From contig CATQJL010000305.1 in NCBI GenBank assembly GCA_958299035.1, positions 58,854,486 through 58,918,485 on the forward strand: a DNA stretch of 64,000 bases, written 5' to 3'. Below the pieces are notes generated by a model. The model had not been told where the DNA came from, made no database searches, and was given only the letters and a program-made list of their open reading frames with translations. Positions within the stretch are counted from its first letter, which is position 1. Each line of letters begins with the position of its first letter. Source of the stretch: Cylicocyclus nassatus (lineage: Eukaryota; Nematoda; Chromadorea; Rhabditida; Strongylidae). Positions 43,931-56,322 of this stretch are shown here, in pieces. The position numbers and the translations under genes are program-made.

Positions 43931-46286
43931 TACGCAGACAGTAAAGAGGAATACGTTGCGAAAGTTGCTTAAAATTCAACTTTTCTGTGTTTGGCCGTTA
44001 AAAATCCGAAACTTGCAATAAAAATCGGAGCACTCGATTCTTCCCAACCGATCAAAATATGTACTGATTGGGGGTATCCATAAAAGAAATTTCGAAAAAA
44101 AAAATAAAATCTTTAATTTGCTCTTGTGAACGGGTCGCATAAACATCATGAAATTTTCTTATAGGCATACAATTCGCAATAGATGTGCTTATTCAGAAAG
44201 AGAGCAACTAATGAAAACTGAATCGACTACTCAGCTTTTAAGCAAATTTGAATTTTTGGCGATCGAACCCAGAAGATTGATATTTAACTTATTCGACCAT
44301 TTCTATCTATGCAGTATGTGCTCAAGTGACAGTCTTTGAAGTACTGTTACAAAAAATGTAAAATGCCCTTTGAACGAAATTCAAAGCAAGTAATTTCGGT
44401 GAGAATACGAAAGGCTATGAATTTTTGAGTATGTTGCGGTAGAGCTTACGTGTTAAGCCAATTTTCTAAATGTTAAAATAACAGCGAGAATTTAACAAAA
44501 TTGAAGGAAGAAGAACCGGGACAAACAATAGGAAAAAATTTTAGTTGCGGAAAGCAGACAGAAACTGAAACCGCTCAACAAATATATTTCACCTTTTTTG
44601 CATGGACATAGCCACAGACACCCGAAATCTTCCATATGAATGTGTTCAGTAATTCAATCTCAGTGCAACTCCCATTGGACTCACATGTCTCAAAATGAAA
44701 AACAATAAAAACGACAAAGTGAACAGTTGCCAAGTCTATTTGCGTAACTATGTATATGTTATGCATGAAGAAATTGTATGTATGAGTCAACCAGACCATG
44801 TGAGCCAATAAAGGAAGCAAAAAAGGGCGAGTTAATCGTTTCGACAAAAAAATCATTTAGGGCTTGAGAAAGTGTGAAAGTAAATTCGTAGGAGGATTGG
44901 ACGATTTTCATTGAAAGAAATCAAACTCACAGCAGATTATTTATTCAAATATGGACAGATAAACAGCTAACGTATGATATTTTAGAAATATCAAATGATA
45001 ACACAAATTTAAATTACCTATAGGTGAAAAGACGAAACTTTCAAGCAGCAGCAAGGTCTTGAGAAGGAATCTATGGTCCCTGCCAATTTATAATGCAAAT
45101 TCACGTACGTTGTCCTCCAAGAACGGCTACGGAATGCCAAAAAGATGACGACATTTTAGACTTTACGTCAAAGATCTTGACTATCTCATTTGTAGTATGT
45201 AGGGCTGGGCAAAATAGAATGATTTGGTGGGAGGAGGGGGAGGAAGTTAAGTTCACAAATTTCTTTGAGAAGAGCCTGTTTAGATTTGGAAAAACTGACT
45301 CGGTTGCACATTCTTTTAGGGCCGCTTGCGTCATTGGTAGCAAATTCTTTCAGAAAGGGCATTTGGGAGGGCGGATAAGAGGACGAGTGGGCTTTGCCGA
45401 AAAAAAGCTAGGGCGAAGAACTAAGCAAATCTAATTTTTAGTCAGATTATGATTATTCCAGCCAAATTTGTAGTATATTTTAAAAAAATTACAGTATAGC
45501 GAAATTATAGTAGAATCGTGACGACTTTTAGAACTGAAGCAATTTACATAAAATGAAGGTAGAAATCAAAATATGTAATAATCGGAAGATCTTCGAATTT
45601 CCTCTAAACCTATCTATTTTACTCATTTGCAAGATTTCCAGTTCAGTTTAGGGAAGGCGTGAGAACACATATTCGAGCAAAACTTCGCTGTGCGACGGAT
45701 TTTCAGTATTTCTTTCATCGATTTGTAAATTCTTTGGTGCAAATATTTTCGAAATTCTCCATTTGATTAGATTGAATTCCATAAAAAATAAATCAAATAA
45801 ATTATAAATTTATAAATTAAATAAAAATTTTAATCCGTTAAAATTGGACAGATAAAAACCAAAAGTTCAACTTTGGCTACCTGACTTTTATAAGAAAAAC
45901 CAACATAAAACGTAGTTGCTGAAAAGAGGAAGACCTGTATCGAATGCTGTTAGAAACATGTGAAAGAAAGCATTGCCTAACCCAACTGAATTAAATTGAA
46001 GCATCTCGACAATGGTATTGAAGCACTCCTTGAAAGATTAAGAGCAAATTTGCTTAGGATTAGTGCATTAGTCGGCTTCGAAAAAGTCAGATACAGGCTT
46101 GGGCCCATTAATGGAGACTAAAAGAAGTTCGCCCACTTTCCTGTGGATAGTCTCAAGCAAAGAGAATTACGGTAATCTTATTCAAGTCATTGAGAAAGCT
46201 AATTCTTGCGAGCTCAAAGAAACCATTGATCTCTTACGATATGTGCATGAATAAGACTTTTACTTTCACAAAATCGTTTGCTGCTA
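43931..46286. other. AT-rich stretch, no firm gene
   Basis: A minus frame at 44575-44856 contains CESNGSCTEIELL..VCGYV and a GT after HAKK; it might be one exon of a Cys-rich protein but no partner was found. The plus ORF 45093-45434 has no support. Nothing else was recognised. Confidence 0.2.
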
Positions 46287-46469
46287 CTCAGACAATTTAA
46301 CGGAACTTCCGCAGAACAAGCAAAATTTGCAGCGGTTCTGCAGGATTTTGTCGAAAGTGAGAACTTCCGCAGATTTTCACGTCAAACTGCTTGAAAACAG
46401 GAACTTCCTCAGGTAACCCGGAGGACCTTCTGCGGAACGTTCTGCGGAAGTTCCAGTCAGTTGTCTGAG
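46287..46469. mobile_element. 183-bp MITE, CTCAGACAA termini, TA target
   Basis: CTCAGACAA..GGAACTTCCGCAGAAC is inverted at the right as GTTCTGCGGAAGTTCC..TTGTCTGAG, flanked by TA on both sides. Several further CTTCCGCAG or CTGCGGAA units lie inside. Confidence 0.75.
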
Positions 46470-46574
46470 TAAGTTAAATTCACTATCTTTGACATGCATT
46501 ACTTGCATAAAAATATATTACTATTTTTGAATCTATTAATCTTTTACATACTTGCTTGGTACTCATACTACTTT

Positions 46575-47083
46575 ATGATAATGAAAATTAATTTGAACTG
46601 CGATTTGTCTCGAACAAGGCTGATTTACTTATTTATAGCCATCACGTTCTCCACAACTCATGCTAATCCACTAATATTTCTTACAGTGCATGAGATTTAT
46701 TCCTGCAGATATATTATCGATATTCGAGTGGACAGTGTGAATAAAATAAAGGATGAGCAAGTTTATCTTCCAGTGGCTAAGACTGAGATTAATAAGCCGC
46801 TTTGGATTAATTTTTTGGCCGGCCTGTTTTTCGAGGTTAAATCCTTTCATATGTTCTTGATTTGCAAGTGGAGTATATTTAGACTGCAATTGCATCTTAG
46901 ACTGGGCCACAAGAAGATGAACAAGAAGATGATGTGCCGATCATACCGGCACCTTCTTTGTTGTACGATATCTGCTGCCAAAGTACCGTAAAGGTGTCAT
47001 GCATAAGTATGACCTGCTGTGATATGAGTATGTTTATTGACCAGATGCTTATTAGCATACATCGCTACGCCTATCATAGTTAG
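46575..47083 (+). CDS. Candidate two-exon secreted protein, unidentified
   Basis: Exon 1 (46575-46835) starts at MIMKINLN, has a signal-peptide-like run IYLFIAITFSTTHA, then HEIYSCRYIIDIRVDSVNK, and ends LAGLFFE before GTTAAA. A 65-bp intron ends in TGCATCTTAG. Exon 2 (46901-47083) continues in phase: TGPQEDEQEDDVPIIPAPS, then CC..C..CC and a stop. Total 146-147 aa. The acidic run and the paired Cys argue for coding, since this frame is not favoured by the local AT composition. The frame is also open 5' to 46494. An alternative third exon after ATTTTACCAG at about 47095 is possible. Confidence 0.42.
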
Positions 47084-49138
47084 CATTTTACCAGAGCACC
47101 CACGAGTGCAGGTTGCCTGTTCATAAAGCTATTAGCTAATGTGTTCTATATAACACACCCTACCAGGCGCTGTTCGCCTCAGGCTACAGTAAAGCCAAGG
47201 AACCACCCTTACAGATGAGATGGCTTAATGCCTGATAGAAAATAGATAGTCATCATGGAGATCAAAAAGATAAAAGTTCACCCACCATAATCCAGCATGA
47301 TCTTCCAAATCGTTCCATGAGTTTGTACCAGAATTTTCGGAAAAAAGGTTTTAAAAAAGCGAATCGACTTGTGCTTCGTTTTGTACTCTTGTTTATGATA
47401 GGTACCCTATTTTTAAAGGCATATAATAAGAACAATTAAAAAAATCCAAAAGAGCAAAACTCGAAAATATTCTATTTCGTTTTATTCCTCCCACTAAACG
47501 GAAAGAAAAGGAGTAAGGTCTTTTCCAGAAATCAGGGTAAGTTCTATTGCAATCTCGAAAAATCTTGGAAAAAAAATTTCAATCTTTGCAAAATTACAAT
47601 TCAAAAAGAGTATTATGTTATAAATGAAAACCAGAAGGAGAAATTTTATTTGACCATCGTAGGTCAAAGATACGGTAATAATGCAATATGTAGAGGAAGC
47701 TTCTAGGACGGCAACGTGCTAAATATAACAGCACTAAACGGGCGATGTGAATGCTAATGAGGTATTTGCTTGCATGATAATTTTTCTGACTTTTTGTTTC
47801 ATGTCGAATTCCGCGTTGATAAATGAGCATGCCATACAAGGACATGTACTCTTTGATATCAAACATTCAGTAAGAAATTGAATTATTGACATGGCATTTT
47901 GGTTCCACAAATATGGCAATAGAAATCACCCATTTTCGCGGGATTTTCGGGTTTTTCTACAGAATTTGAAAAATTCGAATCCGCGATATTTGCGGTATGA
48001 AAGCATAAATTCTTGTGGTTCAGATACACTCAAGATCTCTGTGTAAATGCAGACTCGTTGGCACGAATCTGCTCCTGCATAAATACCGTACATGAAAAAA
48101 CGGTAGATCTATGGTAGTACAGTGTACGACAGTTGAAAGGACAGAGGGAGTCTAAACGCACTCTCAAAAGCACATCAAAGCTCTCAAACCAACTTTGAGC
48201 AAGAAAATTACAAATCTGAACAGAGTTTTCCATTCAAAGCCATTTATACTACCCTCATTTGCTCGAGTAGATTATTATCTCTGTTATTCTGGGAAGTCTT
48301 AACTTTTTAAATAATCACTTAGCTTGTTTGCCCCATCTGCAGCACCATCATGTGATTCTGAGCATCTGAATAGTGAAGAAAGTGATTGAAATCAAAACCA
48401 GAACGTGTAGATTAGGCTGAAGGCAAAGTGCAAGCATAGAAGTAAAAAGTTGTTTTCAAGGAGATATTCGAGGAGCTTTCAGATAATCTAAATTTGCTCG
48501 AAAATAGTGGATTTGATAGTCCAAAAGTCTCAAATTCCTCAAAACAAGTTTCAAGTAGGGTATGGAAAAATCAATCTAAAAAATGATGGGAGAAAAAGAA
48601 AAAGTTCTGCCTATTTTGGAACCGGCACGTATTTTAGCAATAGAAAATTGCAATAATTCGTTTACAAAGATTTGCTCTCGTATAGACAATCTCTGAAATC
48701 TCGCCATTTCAAGAAACCATTTACTAAATATTTGAGACATATTCTAAGCTTATAATCTGCTACCCACATACAATACCTCTCATACATCGTCTAAACAGTC
48801 AGCGAACTGCACCGGAGTTTACCGAAATTCGAGTCAATAGCCATATCTTGCTTTAGGGCGAATGAATTCTAAATCCAAGCGCACCGTTCGACTCAATTCG
48901 GCGAGGAGCATCCTCTGATACATAGAAGTTCCCGTTTGGATACTGTAGATGGTCAAATTTTACGAATCTTTTCAAATTTTTCCTACGGTAGGTTACTCAG
49001 TGTGCAGTGAGTAAGCAGAATGAGTGACGTACCGTAAGCATAAACGTAAAAGAATCGTGCATTATGCTTGCTTACTGTGCATCTACCTATAGGAAAGGGC
49101 AATTCCATCCTTTCTTTCTGAACCAAGATACCGATCAA
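47084..49138. other. Mostly non-coding, with isolated exon-like segments
   Basis: On the minus strand 48299-48365, after CTTCACTATTCAG, reads CSESHDGAADGANKLSDYLK to a stop and looks like a terminal exon. About 48840-48925 reads MLLAELSRTVRLDLEFIRPK. No partners in phase were found, and the ORFs 47618-47866 and 48030-48233 remain unclear. There may be an unresolved minus-strand gene here. Confidence 0.25.
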
Positions 49139-49146
49139 GATATAAC

Positions 49147-50306
49147 CAGGGTTGAGCGTGAGGTCAGGCGCGCCCGACCTGGGAGTCGTTTGGTGGTAAG
49201 ACTGGGGGGGGGGGGGAGGTCGTATTGGTGGTAAAACTGAGGGGGGCGGTCGTAGTCAGGAATCGAATCAGCTCAAAACTAAAAAAATACTATGATCAAG
49301 TAAGGTGAAGAAGAAAAGCTTTAGACCGATGCATATCACAACTCCAATAGAATTCAAGGAATGACTGGCGTGACCAGCATATTAATTGACTCCATCGAAG
49401 TTTCAGCCAAATTTCAATTCTCCATCCTTTACCTGACACTACTAAGGTCACCAAAGAAGCTTGCTGTGTGAATTGAGTATAGTTTCCGTAATTAGCATAT
49501 CAAATCACCTCTACTAGCACTACAGACCTATTACATCTTTTAGCGTTTTCTACCGTCTAAAAAGCTTGAAATTCAAACATGATTAACTTGGTTTCAATTG
49601 AAAGAAGTCAGCCTTTTTACACTCATATCAAAGTAATGTAACCTATCAGTCTATACTAGAAATTAGAATTCATATCGCTTCAAAATAGTGGGTTGAGAAG
49701 TACTGCCAATATTCCAGACATTGCGTTTTTTACCTTGAGCGCGTCAACTCCCGCGGATTACCGCAAAGCCGCAACAAGTCGAGCTAAGCTCAAACACTTA
49801 TTGTAGAATTTTCGAGGTTTGTGCTAGCGAATTACATAAAACTTGGATGAAGATAAAGAGATAAAGTTAATGGGTTGGGCGCAACCCCTCAAAAGGTTAG
49901 GCCGCCTGAGCTTTTGTAGCCTTGCGCCTGACCCACTTAACTTGTAAAATTCAGAAATTAGTCTATTCCTGGTATGAGCATTGAGCTCTAGCCTCTTCTT
50001 GCCTCAGTGAAAATTTGGAGCAAAACACTCCACCTTTGGAGAAGTTCTGGCTCGCTCAATAGGGGAAATCAATCCACATCAAAATCGGCCGTCAAATTGC
50101 GTGTACTTGTAATGTGCAATCACAGAAAAGCGATCGTACAGTCTCCTAAAATTTAAAAACTCTTCAGGACAGACTCGTCTTCTCCAGAGTGTCACACTCT
50201 GAGGTTCCGGAAGTGGAGAGATTAAGAGGGGGTCGTTTGAGGGTTTTCCTGGAAGGGGGGGGGGTCGTTTCCGAACGGCCTGTGCCTGACCTTTTGCTCA
50301 ACTCTG
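49147..50306. mobile_element. hAT-type DNA transposon, non-autonomous, 8-bp TSD GATATAAC
   Basis: The ends are CAGGGTTGAGCGTGAGGTCA and the inverse of CAGAGTTGAGCAAAAGGTCA. The 8-bp flanks GATATAAC (49139-49146 and 50307-50314) are identical. Oligo-G tracts followed by TCGT lie near both ends (49205, 49246, 50230, 50257), all on the plus strand. They are the complement of the ACGACCCCCC tracts of the 2371-3848 element, so the two may be related in opposite orientation. No transposase. Confidence 0.85.
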
Positions 50307-50813
50307 GATATAACCAAGATTCGACGCACAAACCGATCAACACCAGTGTGAGTTTTCTAACGAAATATGAGCGCTATTGTATTTCCACTAGGGTGCGCTG
50401 CCGATCAAAGTGCTTAGGTACTTTTGAAAGCTAGCATTTGCATCCTGCTTGAATTATGTGTTTGTTGATTACGTCAGAAGATGTGTGCCAAGGTCATTTG
50501 TAAAATTTGCGGAAAATTAGCACACAAAGATATAAGTTTTACACACCGAAAAAATCGTTTTAGAGCGCGACTTTTGATATAAATAAAGACAAGGATCTAA
50601 AGAGCCTAAGTATCTCGCTCGTGTAAGGTCATCCACGAACAAGCTTTATAAGGAAAAAAAGTGCTTCATAAGAAAAGTTTTAGAGCTTGCTTTTCTGAAA
50701 AATCTACTTTCTTCAATTCTATTTTCATTCTTTTTTTTTTGAGTTCTATTTTTCAAAATTCGATTATTTTAGTAGAAAAATTTTCCTGGTGAATCTAAAA
50801 AGGCTTCTCTAAA

Positions 50814-51120
50814 ATGTTTGGCAGCAAAGAATTTGATACGTCACCAAGCTACGAAATTTCCGAGGATGCCTTTGATATCAAAAAGATTCAGGAAAACTTC
50901 TCTCCTAATGAGAGTTACAGAGGCTCAGATTACCGAATTTCATCAGATACAGAAAAAGGAGCCGAAGGGCGTGGGACGCAAACAGCTGACGCACAACTTT
51001 CTTTTCCTGGGACGTCAAATCGTCAAATATGTAAGTGGAAAGGGAACAAAGGAAAGGGGGGGGGGGGCAAGGAGAGATTGTTGTCTAGATGCAAGTACTA
51101 GGACAACAATGCGGCTGTGA
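50814..51120 (+). CDS. Candidate two-exon small acidic/Ser-rich protein
   Basis: Exon 1 (50814-51030) starts ATGTTTGGCAGC and encodes FDTSPSYEISEDAFDIKKIQ and FSPNESYRGSDYRISSDTEK before a strong GTAAGTGG donor. Exon 2 (51089-51120), after TTGTTGTCTAG, continues in phase to YASTRTTMRL and a stop, giving 82 aa. Codons show the purine-first bias of real coding sequence, rich in Asp, Glu and Ser. GATTATTTTAG 42 bases before the ATG may be a trans-splice acceptor. The 58-bp intron contains a ten-base G-run. A competing frame across the same exon is also open. No domain is known. Confidence 0.45.
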
Positions 51121-51741
51121 AAGAAACTTCGAAGTGACGAGATCTGAGAATCAAGTGTAGATAGACAGACTCAAAATTATCTCCTGACGTCTGCAACTTG
51201 ATGGATGAGATATAAAATAATTTTACGAATTATAATTGACGAAGACTTGCTATGGGTAGGACAGTTTGAGTGCTAGGTAATCAAATGAGGTTGTCGTGGT
51301 TTTCAACATGAAAACAATCAAAGGCTCAATTAGCTTAAATTGCCAATCACGCAATAGGGATTTTCAAAAAGTGCATCTTCATGCGTATGACAAAGAAAAA
51401 AGAAGTCACAATGTCACAGATGTGCACTTGAAGGGGGTAAAAGGGGAGGGGAGGGGGGAGAGAGGAAAGAGAGAACAGTGGGGTGAAAAGTACAGAACAT
51501 AGGTGACGGCTGCCAGAAGAATGTTTTGACAAATGTTTCAGAGGATATGACTATAGGATGGTCGCGGAGCGGGGAAGGGGGAGGGGGCGGGGGGGAGGGA
51601 ACTCCCTCCAGAAATGAGTTGCGAATTCACGGAAAATTACTTACGTGAACTTTAAGAATATGCAAACAGATTGTTTACACCTGTAAATAATTGAAATGAC
51701 TTTTGAAATCCTCAATTTAGCTTTGTAAGAATTTTTTTCAG

Positions 51742-52021
51742 GTGTGGCTCAGCCACACCCTTTTTGCAGAGCTTTGTGGTATCAGTCCGCAAGAGTTTTT
51801 AAAAGCATCCCAAATTTTTCCAGCTCGTGGCTAACGCTGCATACCTTCATTCCAAGAAAATTTTGTTCCCCTCTCCTCTCCCAAAACACAAATCCCGGAA
51901 CCGCCATTGCTACAGAGTACGGTTAGCATACGGTATGAGGCCAGTCATTTTCACGGACTATAAAGGTGAGACAGCAAAACACAAATTTGTTTGTCTTAAG
52001 CTTTTCGTCCGAAAAGAGTAA
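51742..52021 (+). CDS. Partial gene, last two exons, unidentified
   Basis: After ATTTTTTTCAG, exon 51742-51778 (CGSATPFLQSFV) is followed by a 45-bp intron ending CAAATTTTTCCAG and a final exon, 51824-52021. The final exon contains NAAYLHSKKILFPSPLPKHK, then YGMRPVIFTDYKGETAKHKF and FVRKE before the stop. The junction is in phase. The upstream exon, which should leave two bases, was not identified with confidence. Basic and Tyr-rich; no family recognised. Confidence 0.4.
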
Positions 52022-52490
52022 GTGAGCCACATTTTATCAAGAATAAATCATATCCTTCTTTCCTCCTCCTTCTCTCCATCTAGACGTTTATAATGCAAAA
52101 GTTTTACTTGAAGCGAATCATCAAAGCTAATTTGCGAAATCAAATTTACCGCAATATTATCTCCAGTGAACGCAAGTGAGCCCACTTAAATTTTGTCGGA
52201 GCGCTCAACTATCTATTGGAATCACCAAAAAACGAAACTTGCAGAGAAGTCTGCATTTGCACAGTGAGCTCATATTCTGATTGATATGCATTAACTAGAA
52301 GTACTTCTGCAAACAAATAGACAAAGCACTCGAAAACGTCATAAATCATGTGCCCACATATAAGGAAAAGAAAGAAGCTTCACGTCATTACCCTAGCCCC
52401 CCCCCCCCCCCTTCTGCATTAATGATCCTCATTTCCTGCTAAGTAATTCTCCTTCCCAAATTCAAGCTCTCATGGGAATTTCTCACTTTT
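52022..52490. other. Short intergenic stretch with a C14 run
   Basis: A poly-C tract of about 14 lies at 52396-52410, inside otherwise ordinary AT-rich sequence. No supported feature. Confidence 0.2.
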
Positions 52491-54739
52491 ATGGCGTCTG
52501 AGAGGCTGGTGCAGATGAAACAAAGAGTGCTGTTCCGTACTTGTCCATCTTTCTCTTCTTTTTATACCCATCTGGGGAGCCATTGCCCACTCCTCTGATT
52601 AGCAACTACCATGTGTCCATAAAGTACGTTAAATCATATTTGGAAAGTTGCAACTTCTGAAGATGAGCAGACGACAGCTATAAAAGAGTCATCGGAACTG
52701 TTTCGTCTTCTTGTTTCAAAAATATTAGGATGGCTAATAAATCATTTCGTTTGCCTTTGCAGCTCCTAGAAATGCTTTAGACAAGTTTTTGTGCAATTGG
52801 AGTCTCTGAAAAGAGCCTCCAAGTTTTCCTTGCGTCCAAATGTGAGAAGATTTCGGTTTCATAACTGAAGATTTTCAAAATGTCAGATCTCAGCTTCTGT
52901 TGCTATACCCCCGATATAGAAAACTTGCGTGTCTACAAATACCAAGTTACTCATCTCCATAACCATCACTCCATGAAAACGAAATCCAGAATTTGAGAGA
53001 ACCAAACTTTTGGAAATTTGGCCACATTGGAACGCAACGTCCTTTGCTGTCAGTAGAATATTCTAGTTGTTGGGGTAGTAAAAGCTTTGAACTACCTCCC
53101 TCCCCCCCTCCAAAGTCAGGGATAAACCACAAGAGAAGTTTTTTGGAGATTAGCACACAAAAGAAGTCATTTTACCTACCTTGATATTTAGTTTATATGG
53201 GCTCATTGCTTAGAATGTTTGATGAGAGGTGGTGCAGATTGTCATTAAAGCTTTGCGGGTTTTCAAAAATTGTGTATCTTCTATACATTAGCAGTTAGAA
53301 CAGCGGGAAGGGGTCTTTAGACACATCTTGTTCTTTGCTTCAAGAAAACATGTGCTTCATAGACGAGCTGTTTTGAGACATTCATAGCATTGTTGTTTTT
53401 ATCTTCCATTTTTGCCAACGATACCTTCTCAAAATCGCCAGTTTAGGTCAACGAATTTGTCTGATGAACAGAAAGTTTAGTGTAGAGAAAGAATACGAAA
53501 AGATTCTCCAAGTGTATCAAGCTTTTACAGCAATTACTCTGACCTATTAGCATTAATGCAAGATTGTCGATGTAATTTGGACACATGGTAACCTGCTCTT
53601 CTGAAGCTTAATGAAGGGGAATCGGGTCCCATGGATAGGCGGTGATCAAGGATTTTGAGCCTTCTGAAAACTTCAGCTTTCAATGACGATGTCGATTAAA
53701 ACTTATACAAACTTCACCCCATGTTCGAAAGCTCTATATTTGTAAACTTTATCTAACTATATAAAAAGCTTTGAAGGGGCAATTTCGTGTTTCAGAAGGG
53801 ATGCTTTTGCTACACGAAGGAAGATTAGTCTTTGACATCTTTTGCTATTTCCAACTCATACGGCCTTCCCATACTATGATGAAATCCGGGGAAAACCGTG
53901 CCTTTTTCTGATTTCCGTCTAATGTTTATCACAAAGGATATGGAAGTTTGGGGTCGAAAAAGATATAGAAGCAATTTCTTTATGAGTATTTTTTCATTTT
54001 GTTCTTTTAATTACTGAAAAACAAGAAATTCTTGTCAAAACTCAAAAGTCGTAAGTGTTTCTATCAACTATATAGTCTCTAAAATCACATCGTAATCAAG
54101 TATTTGCCTAATAGAAAGTGCGAAATTTTGTTTGCTGTGAATGAACATTTAAACATTGTGAAATCTAAAACATTTTTGTAACTAAAGTTCCTATACTTAA
54201 AAAGGCTTTCTAGAAATACATATATTTGGAAACTACGAATGACAAATATCTACGTCATGGTTCTCAAAATGGACATTTGGAAGAAAAAGAACGAACGAAC
54301 GAAGAATAATGGCGATGTCGGGCGGACTTGTAAATGGAGTATAGTTATGCATGACTGCATGACAATATCACGTACATGGAAGTGTTGAAACTCTAGAAGC
54401 TCACAGGATTTTTAGGAATGTTTATGTTCTGCTGAAACTGAGAAGTTTATTCAAAGAAATTGTTTGCAAAGCTAATGACAGTAATCCCCTTAGGAGAAAG
54501 GAGTTCGAAGAAGAAGCAGCACTCAGAATTCGAGCTAAAAACAATGCGTGAGAAACGAGGAACAACTTTGAACGAAAGTGCTTTTAGCGATTTTAGTGCT
54601 AGGAAAGCTGTAAGTATATAATGGAGCAGGAAATATAAATGAGTGGAAAAACTTTGTTACGAGCTAAAAGTTTGGATTTCAAAAATTTGTTCGACTACTA
54701 TATCGTTTACAGACTCAACAACAGTCTACAGCGAAGTAA
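52491..54739 (+). CDS. Candidate three-exon small basic protein
   Basis: The middle exon 54494-54609 is the best supported: after CCCCTTAG it reads SKKKQHSEFELKTMREKRGT then LNESAFSDFSARKA up to GTAAGTAT. The terminal exon 54713-54739, after ATCGTTTACAG, adds TQQQSTAK and a stop in phase 0. A first exon 52491-52536 (MASERLVQMKQRVLF) leaves one base, exactly what the middle exon needs, giving 62 aa, but the ~2-kb intron makes this join less certain. Lys/Glu-rich, probably helical and intracellular; no family recognised. Confidence 0.42.
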
Positions 54740-55022
54740 GCTGGTTCAGAATGTTTAGGGCAATCAGGTATCACATAAACTGTTCTATTTACTATGGAGT
54801 ATAAGGTCAATAAAATTTTGTAAACCTTCAGAATTTTTACATTTGCTTTTTTCAGCACAGAACATGACAGTGATATATTTCACGTTGTTTTAGTTGTCAG
54901 ATAGTAATAGAAATGTGAAAGTGCAGCGCCACCTTTGATGAATCTGCCTCATAATGTCAATTTTGACTTTTCTGCCTTAGATTGACTCAAACATATTCTC
55001 AAGTCGTTTTGAACCCCATATG

Positions 55023-55261
55023 TGAATTCGCACACTATGCGCGGCAATCGACGGCACCCCTTACTAGCAACTCCTCGGCGAAATCTTTACTAGTGTAACA
55101 AACTTTAAAAATGTGTACTATTACCTAATGCATATTCAACTGAATCAAAAGAGACGAGAAAGCAAGGAGAAATTAGTGGAAATGAGCAAGTTCTAGACTT
55201 ACAAGTCGTCAACTAGCGCCCATGGTCTGCAATAAGCATATCAACTTACAAATGGCTCGAC
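55023..55261 (+). repeat. Dispersed ~240-bp repeat, copy 2
   Basis: Same orientation as the copy at 40913. It shares GCACACTATGCGCGGCAA, AGCAAGTTCTAGACTTACAA and the CAAATGGCTCGAC end, with about a quarter of the interior diverged. Confidence 0.7.
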
Positions 55262-56199
55262 CATATTTCTTCATTATTCATTATTTTGCAAAGAGGAAGT
55301 AGGTGTGGGTGCGTAGATCCGTGACAATGCAGATGTTTACTGCGTCAAGGAAAGGCAACAAAGGTTTTCGAGAGGAAGTGGAATTTCAAGTCGACAACAA
55401 AAAGCAATAATCAATGTAAAAATTGAAACTTGGTAGACGTGCGGGCGTTCAAGATTTGCAAGTTCACACTGAAAAAGAAGATAGTAGAACAAGTTTGAGT
55501 ATTCGTTTTTCTGTATGTGGCTTGGCAATGGTAGAGAAAAGAAGTTAGTCATTTCCTTACGTTTTACTCTAAAATCAGTTTTTTTTTGCCAAGCACTAGA
55601 GATGTAAAGGTGGAATGCACAAGTGATCCAATAACTCCTTTCTCATACTCTATATACATAATTTTTAAGAAATCATAGCTGAAGTTTCTTTATAACATTT
55701 CTTATTTTCTACCGTGAAAATTGAACAGAAAAAATGTACGCTAGCATTCCAAATACTCCTTGCTGCTTCTTCATATAAGACTTAAATGCACATGAATGCA
55801 GACGCTTTCATTGTCATTGGAGAAGAACATTTTAGCATATCATAAGCGCGCGCTTACCTCACAAAGTCACGAAAATATCCTACAATTTTCGTGGCGAGAA
55901 TAAATAGCCAAATGGGTAGAAAGAATCACATTTCTTTACAATTTCACTGTTTGGAGAGCACACTTTTGTACGAGAAAATACAAGAAAGAGTATATCGCAC
56001 TTCGAAAAAAATGTAGCGGCACAACAGTTGTTCCTAATATGGGCAGTCGTTTTGTGCAATTGCCCCATTTTGCGATCTCGTTGAAGTAGGGTGGTGGCGG
56101 TATAACGATCACACAGTATCAAAATGACGGAAAAGTAATGAGAAAACGATTGTGCGGAATACTCAAAAACGCTCAGATGAGGACGACTATATGTTCTTT
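55262..56199. other. No firm gene; possible minus-strand exons
   Basis: On the minus strand a strong acceptor TCTTCTTTTTCAG (about 55475) is followed by a segment open in two frames, and another acceptor, TTCCTTGACGCAG, lies at about 55346. The downstream stop falls in the dispersed repeat. A frame at 55880-56122 has CCAATFFSKC..KVCSPNS..KKCDS. I could not join these into a gene. Confidence 0.25.
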
Positions 56200-56322
56200 A
56201 GACTAGTGAACCAGTAATATAAAGCTGCTAGAATTCTGGAGCGTTCGCTTCGGGACCTGCCGCGAATTCTCGCTATTTGATGATTTTTGAACTGGCGTTA
56301 CGATTCTTTACATATTAGGTTG
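56200..56322. repeat. Single copy of the ACTAGTGAACCAGTAAT repeat
   Basis: It matches each unit of the tandem dimer at 33434-33665, including GCGTTCGCTTCGGGACC and CGCTATTTGATGATTTTTGA. Confidence 0.65.

Noticed and set aside
49200..52410. G/C homopolymer runs as separate regulatory elements
   Set aside because: Most belong to the hAT elements or to introns. Isolated ones (51057, 51580, 52400) have no consistent context and may be length-inaccurate.
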